A stretch of 63,223 nt of DNA from Ruminococcus sp. (GTDB taxonomy: Bacteria; Bacillota; Clostridia; Oscillospirales; Ruminococcaceae), in the NCBI GenBank assembly GCA_015066815.1, contig SVNR01000008.1, positions 1 to 63,223 of the forward strand, in the 5' to 3' direction. Positions 16,157 through 24,105 of the stretch are shown here, piece by piece; the stretch's first letter is position 1; each line of letters opens with the position of its first letter. The position numbers and the translations under genes are program-made. A model generated the notes under the pieces. The model ran no database searches, was not told the origin of the DNA, and was given only the letters and a program-made list of their open reading frames with translations.

Positions 16157-19100
16157 AAAAACATCCGGATAACGCAGATCTCGATAAAATGCTTGAAAAG
16201 ATATACAAGTCTGATGATTCGCGTATCTTTGATTTTTCCTTTGATTTTGATATCAACGAAAAATGCGGCGTAAAAAACATTGATATGGAGGTAATCAACG
16301 TGAAAAAGACATCTTTTAAGAAACTGTCTATGATCGCATTTTCTGTCATTCTTCTTTCCGTAGGAGCAATTTTTATGTGTTTTAACGCTCCGGAAAAAAA
16401 TCTGAAAAAAAACACAGAAAAAAGAATAGAAAATTATTTTTTTGATAAACAGGAAGTAGTTCCTCCTGAAGAAATGCTCTCTGTTGACGTTTATCAGAAA
16501 ATCGGCGACAGGATCTATATGGGCGGCTATATTGCGGGCGGAACATCAGCGAAGAATACCGCTCTGTATGATCTTACTGAAAAGAAAAAATACGAGCTGG
16601 ACCTTGGACAGAATAACGATGGCGATGATTGTGAAATTCAAAGTCATTTTATAGGCGACAAATATATCTTTATTAAAAAAGTAAATAAAGAAAAAACACT
16701 TCTTATACTTCTCGATAAACAGTCTCTTGATACTGCTTATACAACAGAGATCCCTGAAAACGAATTTTTAATCGATATTGAGGAAGAAGAAAACGGAGAT
16801 ATAAAAATTTTTTCTTACATACTTGACAACAGTACTACAGAAATATCAGAGATGCTGTACAAAACATACAGCAGCGATATGACATTAAAGGAACAAAAGG
16901 AGCTTTTAGATAAATCCCTTCTTAAAAACGGTACCGTATGCCACAGCGGACTTCATTCAGATGACGGAAGCTTTTATATTTTCTACAGGAACGGTAACAA
17001 CAGCGTGGATATGTACAAGCTTTCAGATAAGTATGAAACAGTTTACAAGGCGGAAAACATAAACAGCGACATGGACGGAATGCCCGGAACTGTTTTTATT
17101 TCTTCTGAAAACAATCCTGTACTGTCAGTAACGCAAAACACAAACGGAAAGAATCTGTACAGTTTTAACGAAATAAACTCATCAGACGGAAGTGTTTATG
17201 CAAGATACGATACAGAACTGAGTGCGTTTTATATCCCGATAATCGGAAACATCACTGACAGAACAAGCGGCTATGAGCTTATATATATGCAAAACGGAAA
17301 AATCTACGGTTACAACCTGACAGAAGATGAAGAAACAGTTATTATCGATATCGCAGCTGAAAAAGAGCTCGGCGCAAAATATTCAAACTCTTTTGCTGCA
17401 GACATAGACAGCAATATGCTGATCGTTTCTTCGTACAACACAAACGAACTGCGAACCGGTAACGGAATAAGTGCATTTGATAAAAACGGAAACAGAGTTT
17501 TTGATACTTTTGTAGGTCGGAACAATATTCTGAAAAAAATAAGTTCTGACAAGGACGGAAACATCTTCATACTTAATTATCTCTACGACGACGCAGGAAA
17601 TAAGTGGTTTATTCACAAAATCGATGCTTCAGGAAAGATAATCGGAAATATCCCTCTCAGTTACTCTGAAGATATGTCTCCGTATTTTGATGATTTTATA
17701 ATAAGACAGGACGGCTCATTTGTTATATCTGAAAGCGGAAAAATACATTTTGCTGACAAAAGCGGAAAAATAGAAAAAACAACTGATATTCCAAACAGTT
17801 ATAGTATCATATTTACACATCATCAGGGAGACGACTATATTTTATACGATGATAAATCTATGACAGGAGTTATCTCCAGAATAAACTATGAAACAAAAAA
17901 CATCGAAAAAGTACATTCACTGGATGTCAATATCGGAGTATCGTCTGATGTGTATTCTGAAGGTGATGAAAACTATGATTTTTATCTCACACTATCCGAT
18001 GGTGTTTATGGCTATTCTTTTTCTGATAACAGTATCACTGAGGTGATAAACTGGGTAGATTCGGATATCAGTTATCCGATCAACAGGGCACGTGTACTGG
18101 ATAAAGATACCGTTCTTGTCGAATATTCCGAACAACACGACTATATCTATCGTATTTTTGAAAGAGTGGATGAAGAAACACTGTCGAGGATCCGGCAAAG
18201 AAAGCTTATAACTATTGGCTGCGATTATGCTACAGATTCTCTGACAAAACTGGTATGTGAATACAATAAAAACAACCCTGATTACAAAATAAAGATATTT
18301 GAGTATAACAAATACAGAAAATACGAAGACGACAAATATATCAACGGAACAGCAAAGCTTAACATGGAGCTGATAAAAGGCGACATACCTGATATAGTTT
18401 TTGATAACGGAAATCTCGATATGAACAGATATACATCACTCGGAATGTTCACCGATCTGAGCAGGTATATGGAAAACAGTGAAAACATGGTGATGAGCGA
18501 ATACTTTGAGAACGTTATCGATATGTACAAAACAGACGAAAAACAATACCTGATCCCGCTTTGTGTCAGACTGAACGTACTTGTCGGAAAAAAATCAATC
18601 ATAGGAGACGTTTCCGGACTTACCATGGAAGATTTTGTGAAGGAAACCAATGCTTCCGAGGTTTTATACAAGCCGCAGCGTTCACTGCTTATGCATTACT
18701 TTATTCTGAATAACATAAACGAATTTGTTGATTTTTCAGGAAAAACATGTGGTTTTGAAAACGAAAACTTTATAGATCTCCTGAAGTATGTTGAGAAAGC
18801 AGGAATTGAAGATGATGATGATTTACTTCAATCTGTTTATGAATCTTCGGATTATAAAAAACGTTTTGAAAAAAATCTTTGCTCATATGAATTAAGAACT
18901 ATTTCAAACTTCGATGATATATCTTATTTTATGCAGACCGATATCAAGGAGGAGGTTTCCTTCAAGGGTATTCCGTCAGGCGAAGGCGGAACTTCTACAA
19001 TATCCTCAGACTATGTTGTTGCAATATCTGAAAAATCACCTTACAAAGATGCCGCCTGGAAGTTTGTAGAAACACTGCTGTCAGATAAAGGACAGTATGA

Positions 19101-19434
19101 TATGCTAAGTTCATTTTCAGGATACTGTTATTCGTTCCCTGTTAAAAAATCAGTTTTTGATGATTATGCAAAAATAGCTATGAGCAGAACAGAAAACATA
19201 ACTACAACAGATAACAACGGAAAAACAATACGTCTTAAAAACATCGACAAAACTACAGTCGAAACACTGAAGGCCGCTGTATCAGGGGCAACAGAGCATA
19301 CGGTTTATGATACAAGGATCGCGCAGATCATAGAGGAACAGACAGATATAATGTTTGCCGGTGCTCAGAGTGCCGAGGAGGCTGCAGGAAACATACAAAG
19401 CAAGGTGATGCTTTATCTTAAAGAAATAAAATAA
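16153..19434 (+). CDS. Single-pass membrane sensor with C-terminal extracellular solute-binding domain
   Basis: 1093 residues. Residues 1-56 are a short cytoplasmic part; 57-77 (LSMIAFSVILLSVGAIFMCF) is the only membrane segment. About 110-680 is a long beta-rich ectodomain with recurring short strands and Asp/Asn-Gly turns (SDKDGNIFILNYLYDDAG, DASGKIIGNIPLSYSED, RQDGSFVISESGKIHFADKSGKI), compatible with a beta-propeller. From about 685 a type 1 ABC solute-binding domain follows: LITIGCDYATDSLTKLVCEYNKN, IPDIVFDNGNLDMNRYTSLGMFTDL, YLIPLCVRLNVLVGKK, SSDYVVAISEKSPYKDAAWKFVETLLSDKGQYDML. It overlaps the sigma gene by 4 bp. By position it should be the sigma regulator (RsgI-like logic), sensing an oligosaccharide outside. 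No zinc-finger anti-sigma domain is seen; sigma binding by the 56-residue tail is inference. Confidence 0.85.
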   Translation: MKKHPDNADLDKMLEKIYKSDDSRIFDFSFDFDINEKCGVKNIDMEVINVKKTSFKKLSMIAFSVILLSVGAIFMCFNAPEKNLKKNTEKRIENYFFDKQEVVPPEEMLSVDVYQKIGDRIYMGGYIAGGTSAKNTALYDLTEKKKYELDLGQNNDGDDCEIQSHFIGDKYIFIKKVNKEKTLLILLDKQSLDTAYTTEIPENEFLIDIEEEENGDIKIFSYILDNSTTEISEMLYKTYSSDMTLKEQKELLDKSLLKNGTVCHSGLHSDDGSFYIFYRNGNNSVDMYKLSDKYETVYKAENINSDMDGMPGTVFISSENNPVLSVTQNTNGKNLYSFNEINSSDGSVYARYDTELSAFYIPIIGNITDRTSGYELIYMQNGKIYGYNLTEDEETVIIDIAAEKELGAKYSNSFAADIDSNMLIVSSYNTNELRTGNGISAFDKNGNRVFDTFVGRNNILKKISSDKDGNIFILNYLYDDAGNKWFIHKIDASGKIIGNIPLSYSEDMSPYFDDFIIRQDGSFVISESGKIHFADKSGKIEKTTDIPNSYSIIFTHHQGDDYILYDDKSMTGVISRINYETKNIEKVHSLDVNIGVSSDVYSEGDENYDFYLTLSDGVYGYSFSDNSITEVINWVDSDISYPINRARVLDKDTVLVEYSEQHDYIYRIFERVDEETLSRIRQRKLITIGCDYATDSLTKLVCEYNKNNPDYKIKIFEYNKYRKYEDDKYINGTAKLNMELIKGDIPDIVFDNGNLDMNRYTSLGMFTDLSRYMENSENMVMSEYFENVIDMYKTDEKQYLIPLCVRLNVLVGKKSIIGDVSGLTMEDFVKETNASEVLYKPQRSLLMHYFILNNINEFVDFSGKTCGFENENFIDLLKYVEKAGIEDDDDLLQSVYESSDYKKRFEKNLCSYELRTISNFDDISYFMQTDIKEEVSFKGIPSGEGGTSTISSDYVVAISEKSPYKDAAWKFVETLLSDKGQYDMLSSFSGYCYSFPVKKSVFDDYAKIAMSRTENITTTDNNGKTIRLKNIDKTTVETLKAAVSGATEHTVYDTRIAQIIEEQTDIMFAGAQSAEEAAGNIQSKVMLYLKEIK

Positions 19435-19522
19435 TGTTTTTTAAACATTAAGATATTTTTACTGTCTGAAATTCTATTGCTTTTTGAAATAATATTGTTA
19501 TATTATAAAACTTTGTTTTTTC

Positions 19523-19552
19523 AGCACCGTTTAACGGTGCCTTTTCTTTTTT
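19523..19552 (+). terminator. Terminator of the ECF-sensor operon
   Basis: GCACCGTTTAACGGTGC forms a tight hairpin followed by CTTTTCTTTTTT. It lies about 90 bp after the sensor stop. Confidence 0.8.
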
Positions 19553-19596
19553 ATCGTATTTATACGTAAAAAATCATAAATAGCAAAAAATTATAA

Positions 19597-19625
19597 TTGA
19601 CAAAAATAAAATTATAGAATATAAT
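19597..19625 (+). promoter_or_regulatory. Consensus sigma-A promoter for the XRE regulator
   Basis: TTGACA (19597-19602), 17-bp spacer, TATAAT (19620-19625): an exact match to consensus, 68 bp before the ATG. The rest of 19435-19693 holds only A/T-rich sequence and the terminator. Confidence 0.8.
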
Positions 19626-19693
19626 AAATATAGGTTTAAAACTTAAGATTTTTTAAGGATTAAAATTGTAAAGTACGGATTGGAGTAAAAATC

Positions 19694-19975
19694 ATGAACA
19701 AGAAAACAAAAAATTTACTTATCGAAAGAATGACCGAAAACTTAATCGTTTTCAGAGCAAAGCTCGGTATCACTCAGGCTGAACTTGCTGAACTCGCAGG
19801 AATAAGCAGACAGACTATTCTTGCTATCGAGAAGAAACAGAGAGGCATGACATGGAATATGTATCTTGCACTTATGTTTATCTTCACAACCAACCCCGGA
19901 ACAGCTCCTCTTGTGGAATTGTTTGAGGTAGGCGACAAGGAGCTTGAAAACTTCCTTACTGCAAAAAAACACTGA
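19694..19975 (+). CDS. XRE-family helix-turn-helix regulator
   Basis: 93 residues. An HTH_3 domain is clear: NLIVFRAKLGITQAELAELAGISRQTILAIEKKQRGMTWNMYLALMFIF. The C-terminal 30 residues (LVELFEVGDKELENFLTAKKH) are too short for a ligand domain. It is alone on the plus strand with a consensus promoter and GGAG ribosome site. Targets unknown. Neighbours suggest nothing specific. Confidence 0.88.
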   Translation: MNKKTKNLLIERMTENLIVFRAKLGITQAELAELAGISRQTILAIEKKQRGMTWNMYLALMFIFTTNPGTAPLVELFEVGDKELENFLTAKKH

Positions 19976-20097
19976 TAACAGAATGTTTTTTTCAGAAAAA
20001 AAGTGACATACTATAATATAGACAAGTTTGATTTTTACGTTAGAACATAAGATTTTTGACACAGTTTGTATTTTATTCCTAAGCAGAGGTGTAAAAA

Positions 20098-20292
20098 ATG
20101 GAAAACTACGAAATATGCCATTGTATGAAGGTTTCGTATTCTGACATCGAAGACACTATGCACAAAATGAAAAAGCTTGATGATGTATTTGATACTTTCC
20201 GTGCGGTGCAGGAGGCAACCTCATGTTCAAAAGGCTGCGGACGCTGTTATGATGAGGTAGTTGATACTATCTCGAAAATAATGAACGGATAA
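20098..20292 (+). CDS. BFD-like [2Fe-2S]-binding protein
   Basis: 64 residues with a four-cysteine pattern of BFD-type [2Fe-2S] domains: CHCMKVSYSDIEDTM near the start and CSKGCGRCYDEV near the end (C-x-C ... C-x3-C-x2-C). The family includes bacterioferritin-associated ferredoxin and small domains in nitrite reductases and glycerol-3-phosphate dehydrogenases. A GCAGAGGTG ribosome site precedes the ATG, and a terminator follows. There is no bacterioferritin gene nearby, so partner and role are unknown. Confidence 0.75.
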   Translation: MENYEICHCMKVSYSDIEDTMHKMKKLDDVFDTFRAVQEATSCSKGCGRCYDEVVDTISKIMNG

Positions 20293-20317
20293 AAAATACT
20301 TCACATCCCAAACACTG

Positions 20318-20353
20318 AAGTGGACCGTATCTCAGACTGCGGTTCACTTTTTT
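20318..20353 (+). terminator. Terminator after the BFD-like gene
   Basis: AAGTGGACCG pairs with CGGTTCACTT (one G-T pair), followed by TTTTT. Confidence 0.8.
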
Positions 20354-20360
20354 AATATAT

Positions 20361-20479
20361 TTTTGTAACTATTCAGGATCAATGTCATATTACCTCTCAG
20401 TCAGCTTCGCTGACAGCTCTCCTTTTAAGGAGAGGTGCTGAACGAAGTGAAGCGGAGAGGTTGCTGAACAGTTACAAAA
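20361..20479. mobile_element. MITE-like element, about 119 bp
   Basis: TTTTGTAACTATTCAG at the left matches the reverse complement of CTGAACAGTTACAAAA at the right in 15 of 16 positions. Inside are nested inverted repeats (CAGTCAGCTTCGCTGACAG; CTCTCCTTTTAAGGAGAG). No coding frame is present. The right end shares 15 exact bases with the IS end at 80-98, and GAGGTGCTGAAC recurs internally, so it may be moved by that transposase. No target duplication was found. Confidence 0.7.
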
Positions 20480-20513
20480 ACTTTATAATGTGACCTGGTT
20501 ACAGAAAAGCTTC

Positions 20514-20539
20514 TATGATTATATTATAATATAATCATA
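20514..20539. promoter_or_regulatory. 26-bp perfect palindrome at the thioredoxin promoter
   Basis: The half-site TATGATTATATTA is followed immediately by its reverse complement. It includes a TATAAT that is the likely -10 of the thioredoxin gene, about 35-60 bp upstream of its ATG. It could be an operator, or simply an A/T-rich palindrome. Confidence 0.5.
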
Positions 20540-20573
20540 AAAAAACATCATAGTTTAACAGGAGGTTATTGTT

Positions 20574-20891
20574 ATGGCTGAAATAATCATTACAGAAAAA
20601 AATTTTGAACACGAGGTTGCAGGCTCAGACAAACCGGTTCTTCTCGACTTCTGGGCACAGTGGTGCGGACCGTGCAGAATGCTCGCTCCTGTCATAAGCC
20701 GGATCGCAGATGAGTACAGCGGAAAAGTAAAAGTCGGAAAAGTAAACGTTGACGAAGAATCAGGCCTTGCATCAGCATTTGGTATATCAAGCATACCGAC
20801 AATAGTTATCATAAAAGACGGCAAAGTTATAAACTCAGCTGTCGGAGCTCTTCCGAAGGCTCAGATCGATGATATGCTTAAAAATATTTAA
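20574..20891 (+). CDS. trxA: Thioredoxin
   Basis: 105 residues, the usual thioredoxin length. The active site is WAQWCGPCRMLAP, and the cis-proline loop is GISSIPTIVIIKDG. All fold landmarks (LLDFWA strand, KVNVDEE) are present. The ATG follows CAGGAGGTTATTGTT. It is a cytoplasmic dithiol reductant; no thioredoxin reductase lies in the window. It is monocistronic by its terminator. Confidence 0.95.
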   Translation: MAEIIITEKNFEHEVAGSDKPVLLDFWAQWCGPCRMLAPVISRIADEYSGKVKVGKVNVDEESGLASAFGISSIPTIVIIKDGKVINSAVGALPKAQIDDMLKNI

Positions 20892-20893
20892 AA

Positions 20894-20931
20894 AAACTGC
20901 CCGTTCTCTCACAAAGAGGAGCGGGCAGTTT
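20894..20931. terminator. Bidirectional terminator between trxA and the GH5 gene
   Basis: AAACTGCCCG pairs with GCGGGCAGTTT. On the minus strand the stem is followed by TTTTTTT, so it is strongest for the GH5 transcript. On the plus strand it ends trxA. Confidence 0.8.
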
Positions 20932-20988
20932 CTGACGAAAAAAATTTGTCTAAAATTTGTCCGAAGTACAAATGTGTTACAAATTTTT

Positions 20989-22578
20989 TTATTCAAAGTT
21001 TTTTGTTTTAAGGATATCATAAAGGATCTCGTTCTTATCCCCCGGTTCGTCAAACGGGCTGTTCTTATATAAACCGAATGACTCCTCATGATATGTATGA
21101 TAGTTGTAGCTTATTCTGTACTTGTTAAAAATATCTATAACATCAGATACCCAGCGGTCTCCGCCCTTATCGTCCTGGAAGCTTACAGATCCTGTTCCGA
21201 ACTCACCGCAGTAAATCGGAACGTTATGTTTTTTGGAAAACTCAATATAAGGCTTTATTTTTTTCAGCAGAAAATCCTTGTTGAGAAACGATATGGATTC
21301 TGCTGTCCAGATATCGACTCTCGGACGAATGGTTGCATCTTCGTTATTGCTGCAGACCTTAAAGTATCCGCTTGCCTGGTAGCTTCGGCCTTTTATGGGA
21401 CGAAAATATCCTATGTTGCCGCTTGCGTCATCGGTAGTTCCGGAAACAAGATAGCTTCCGCCTTTTTTTCTGCCATGGTTCTTTACGTATTCACCACAGC
21501 CTATATTGTTATTTGCCCAGAAATACATCGGACAGGTTGTATCAAAGTTGTTCGCATATATGATACGTGTAGGCTTGCCGTTTTTGTCAAACTCGGTTAT
21601 TTCGACATCATCGACGTATGCGATACCGTCTTCACCTATATCGCGAGCCTGAAAAACATAGCTGATTATCTGATCGTCTTCAGTAACAGTTACAAGATCA
21701 CTTTCTCTGTACTGCCACTCAGTGTTGTCTATATCACATGGCTCACCGTTAAAAGTGCCGTTAATCCATCTTACTCCATCAGCAAATACTTCCTGTTCGT
21801 TCGGATAAACCTTGTTGAATTCACCTGTATCAGCCCAGTCAAAGCCCTGATGAGTAAAAGTAAACGGTGAGTAAAAATGAAATTCGTATACTATGTTGTC
21901 GTTATTTGCCGCAAGAGCAAAGTTGTTCTCATCGTTTTTGGAATTCCAGTCTATTTTGATGCCCTTTTCATCCTGAAAAGCAAGAATGTTTTCCAAAAAG
22001 ATTATATGTGCCTTATCAACTTCTCTTATTGCGTTTATTGTATTCTGCATAAGCAGAGCCCATTTTCGTGTTCCTATGTTCGGGTCAGGAGCAGGTACTA
22101 CAGGTTCGTTCAGTATACCATAGCCTATTATGAACGGCTCGTCCTTATATCTTCTTGCTATCTCTTTCCATAAAGCAACAAGCCTCTTTCTGTTTTCTTC
22201 GTTCTGCCAGAGCTCTGTTCCTTTACCCTGAGACTGATATCCACCCTGAGGATAGTGCATGTTTATAACGATACGTATCCCGTTCTGCTTTGCCCAGCTT
22301 ATATTATCATCAAGCCACCTGAAGCCTGATTCTTTGTATACATAAGGGTTTTCATCATCTTCAAAAAGTCCGTAGTTTATATAAAAACGAACAGAGTTGA
22401 ACCCCATCGCAGCAAGCTCTCTGTAGCTGTCAGGTGTATGATGACAGTCACGCGGAGGTGTTGCGGGATTTGTCCATACATTGTTTCCAAAAGCCATGCC
22501 CTTGAGTATGTATTCTTTACCTGACTCATCCTTCAGAATTCTTCCGTCAGTATGTATAAAACCAGAAAAAAAGTTCAT
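20989..22578 (-). CDS. GH5 glycoside hydrolase with inserted beta-sandwich domain, no signal peptide
   Basis: 529 residues. GH5 landmarks: LKGMAFGNNVW start, MGFNSVRFYINYGLF, the acid/base in GILNEPVV (about residue 157) and the nucleophile in IYCGEFGTG (about 460). Between about 270 and 425 an extra domain is inserted (QYRESDLVTVTEDDQIISYVFQARDI, IAYVDDVEITEFD, GRSYQASGYFKV...IRPRVDIWTAESI), rich in beta strands and like a CBM, after which the barrel resumes at FLLKKIKPYIEF. The start MNFFSGFIHTDGR has no signal peptide, so the enzyme may work inside the cell on imported cello- or glucan oligomers; export by another route cannot be excluded. It has its own promoter. Confidence 0.85.
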   Translation of the reverse strand: MNFFSGFIHTDGRILKDESGKEYILKGMAFGNNVWTNPATPPRDCHHTPDSYRELAAMGFNSVRFYINYGLFEDDENPYVYKESGFRWLDDNISWAKQNGIRIVINMHYPQGGYQSQGKGTELWQNEENRKRLVALWKEIARRYKDEPFIIGYGILNEPVVPAPDPNIGTRKWALLMQNTINAIREVDKAHIIFLENILAFQDEKGIKIDWNSKNDENNFALAANNDNIVYEFHFYSPFTFTHQGFDWADTGEFNKVYPNEQEVFADGVRWINGTFNGEPCDIDNTEWQYRESDLVTVTEDDQIISYVFQARDIGEDGIAYVDDVEITEFDKNGKPTRIIYANNFDTTCPMYFWANNNIGCGEYVKNHGRKKGGSYLVSGTTDDASGNIGYFRPIKGRSYQASGYFKVCSNNEDATIRPRVDIWTAESISFLNKDFLLKKIKPYIEFSKKHNVPIYCGEFGTGSVSFQDDKGGDRWVSDVIDIFNKYRISYNYHTYHEESFGLYKNSPFDEPGDKNEILYDILKTKNFE

Positions 22579-22712
22579 ATGGTAATTGCCCCCATAGTTT
22601 TAAAAATCAATTCAGAAAAATACAATACAAGTATTGCGTTTATACAAGAATAAACGCCGTAAACAGAAAATAAATCGGTTTAACGACGCTTTGAATATTT
22701 TTAAGCACAATA

Positions 22713-22804
22713 TGCGTACAAATCTATGTGTTTTCAGGTGTCTTTGCGTACAACTATGTGCCCACTGACAACTAAATGATAGCATATTTCATTGGTAATG
22801 TCAA
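22713..22804 (-). promoter_or_regulatory. GH5 promoter and direct repeats in its leader
   Basis: -35 TTGACA (22799-22804), 17-bp spacer, -10 TATCAT (22776-22781) on the minus strand. Downstream, CACATAGTTGTACGCA (22745-22760) is repeated as CACATAGATTTGTACGCA (22713-22730), a direct repeat spaced by 14 bp in the roughly 200-base leader. It could be an activator or repressor site. Confidence 0.6.
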
Positions 22805-22814
22805 GTAATTTTTT

Positions 22815-24050
22815 TTACAAGGATAACGCACAATACTTCCCTGCCCATTTTCCTGATGACCATGCCCACTCAAGATTATAACCTCCGCATTCCCCATCTA
22901 CGTCAAGTATTTCTCCGGCAAAGTAGATTCCGCTGTCTTTTTTTGAGCAAAGCTGTTCATCTACACAGGAACCGCTGATCCCTCCGGCTGTAGCCTGTGC
23001 ATTCTGCCAGGATGAGCAGCCTGTAACAGTATATCTTACGGATTTTACAGCCTGTGCAAGCTTTGAGATTTCTTTTTCTGTAATAGATGATATCTTGTCT
23101 GTAAACGGATGTGGTACAAATCTTTTTGTGATGTACAGAGATAGATTTTTTACAAAAACACCACTGAGAAAATCTTCAATCGTATGCTCTGCTCTTGCAT
23201 TTTTTATCTGCATGAAAAGCTTTCTGACTTCGTCCTCAGCAAGCTCCGGCAAAAAATCTATCTCAAGCTCCATATTGCCTTCATACACGGAAAACAAATA
23301 CGCAAGATTGAAAACACATATTCCGGACAGAGAGTTTTCTGTAAACTGGATTTCTCCTGTCTGACAGGATATTACTTTTCCTGATGAGAGTGCTGACACT
23401 TTTCCGTGAGTCCTTACGCCCTTGAGACCCTTGAGGGCTTCGGGTGAGGTTCTGAGAGGAGCAACCGCAGGACAGATCTTTTCTGTACGATAGCCCATTT
23501 GTCTGAACAGTTTTATAGCGTTTCCGTCTGTTCCGTTTACAGGGGAAGCGTATCCTCCGCATGAAACTATTATTTTTTTTGTAAAAATCCTTCTTCCGTC
23601 TTCAGATATGACTATATAGCCGCCTTTGTTTTTTTCTATGCCGGTAACATAAAAGCCGCACTCTTCACGTACACCGTATGACGCAAGCTTAAGTCTGAGT
23701 GCATTTAGTACCGATGCGGCACTTTTGCTGTAAGGATACACTCTGCCTTCTTCATCTGCTGTACATAAAACTCCGAGAGATCTGAAAAAATCTACAGAAT
23801 CCTCTGTGTTATGTATGATCTCGTTCATGTTCTTTACTGAACCGTGATAGAAGCCGGCGGACAAATCCCTGTTTGTCAGATTACACCTGCCGTTTCCTGT
23901 TGCGAGTATCTTTTTTCCTATTCTGTCAAGACGTTCGGCTATCACAACATCTGTATCAGGACGCTGTTTTTTTATTTCAAGTGCGGCAGCGATCCCTGAT
24001 GCACCACCGCCTATCACAACGATATCTGTTTTCAATGTATTATTCTCCAA
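22815..24050 (-). CDS. HI0933/BaiN-like FAD-dependent oxidoreductase
   Basis: 411 residues. The N-terminal dinucleotide-binding motif DIVVIGGGASGIAAAL is followed by RIGKKILATGNGRCNLTN, the signature of the HI0933 (YhiN/BaiN) flavoprotein family. The C-terminus FAGEILDVDGECGGYNLEWAWSSGKWAG closes the FAD site. The family is poorly characterised; one member reduces bile acids, which should not be assumed here. It is 55 bp after the ABC-F gene on the same strand and probably reads from the same transcript. Confidence 0.9.
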   Translation of the reverse strand: MENNTLKTDIVVIGGGASGIAAALEIKKQRPDTDVVIAERLDRIGKKILATGNGRCNLTNRDLSAGFYHGSVKNMNEIIHNTEDSVDFFRSLGVLCTADEEGRVYPYSKSAASVLNALRLKLASYGVREECGFYVTGIEKNKGGYIVISEDGRRIFTKKIIVSCGGYASPVNGTDGNAIKLFRQMGYRTEKICPAVAPLRTSPEALKGLKGVRTHGKVSALSSGKVISCQTGEIQFTENSLSGICVFNLAYLFSVYEGNMELEIDFLPELAEDEVRKLFMQIKNARAEHTIEDFLSGVFVKNLSLYITKRFVPHPFTDKISSITEKEISKLAQAVKSVRYTVTGCSSWQNAQATAGGISGSCVDEQLCSKKDSGIYFAGEILDVDGECGGYNLEWAWSSGKWAGKYCALSL

Positions 24051-24105
24051 AAAACCTAATTCCCCCGTTTTTTAAGGAAACACCGGTCGATGCTTCCTTA
24101 ATACT

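Noticed and set aside
20357-20483. 8-bp target duplication around the MITE-like element
   Set aside because: The flanking octamers (ATATTTTT and AAAAACTT) are not the same.
22815-24050. Bile-acid reductase role for the flavoprotein
   Set aside because: The BaiN name comes from one family member; the motifs show only the FAD-binding family, and no bile-acid genes are nearby.
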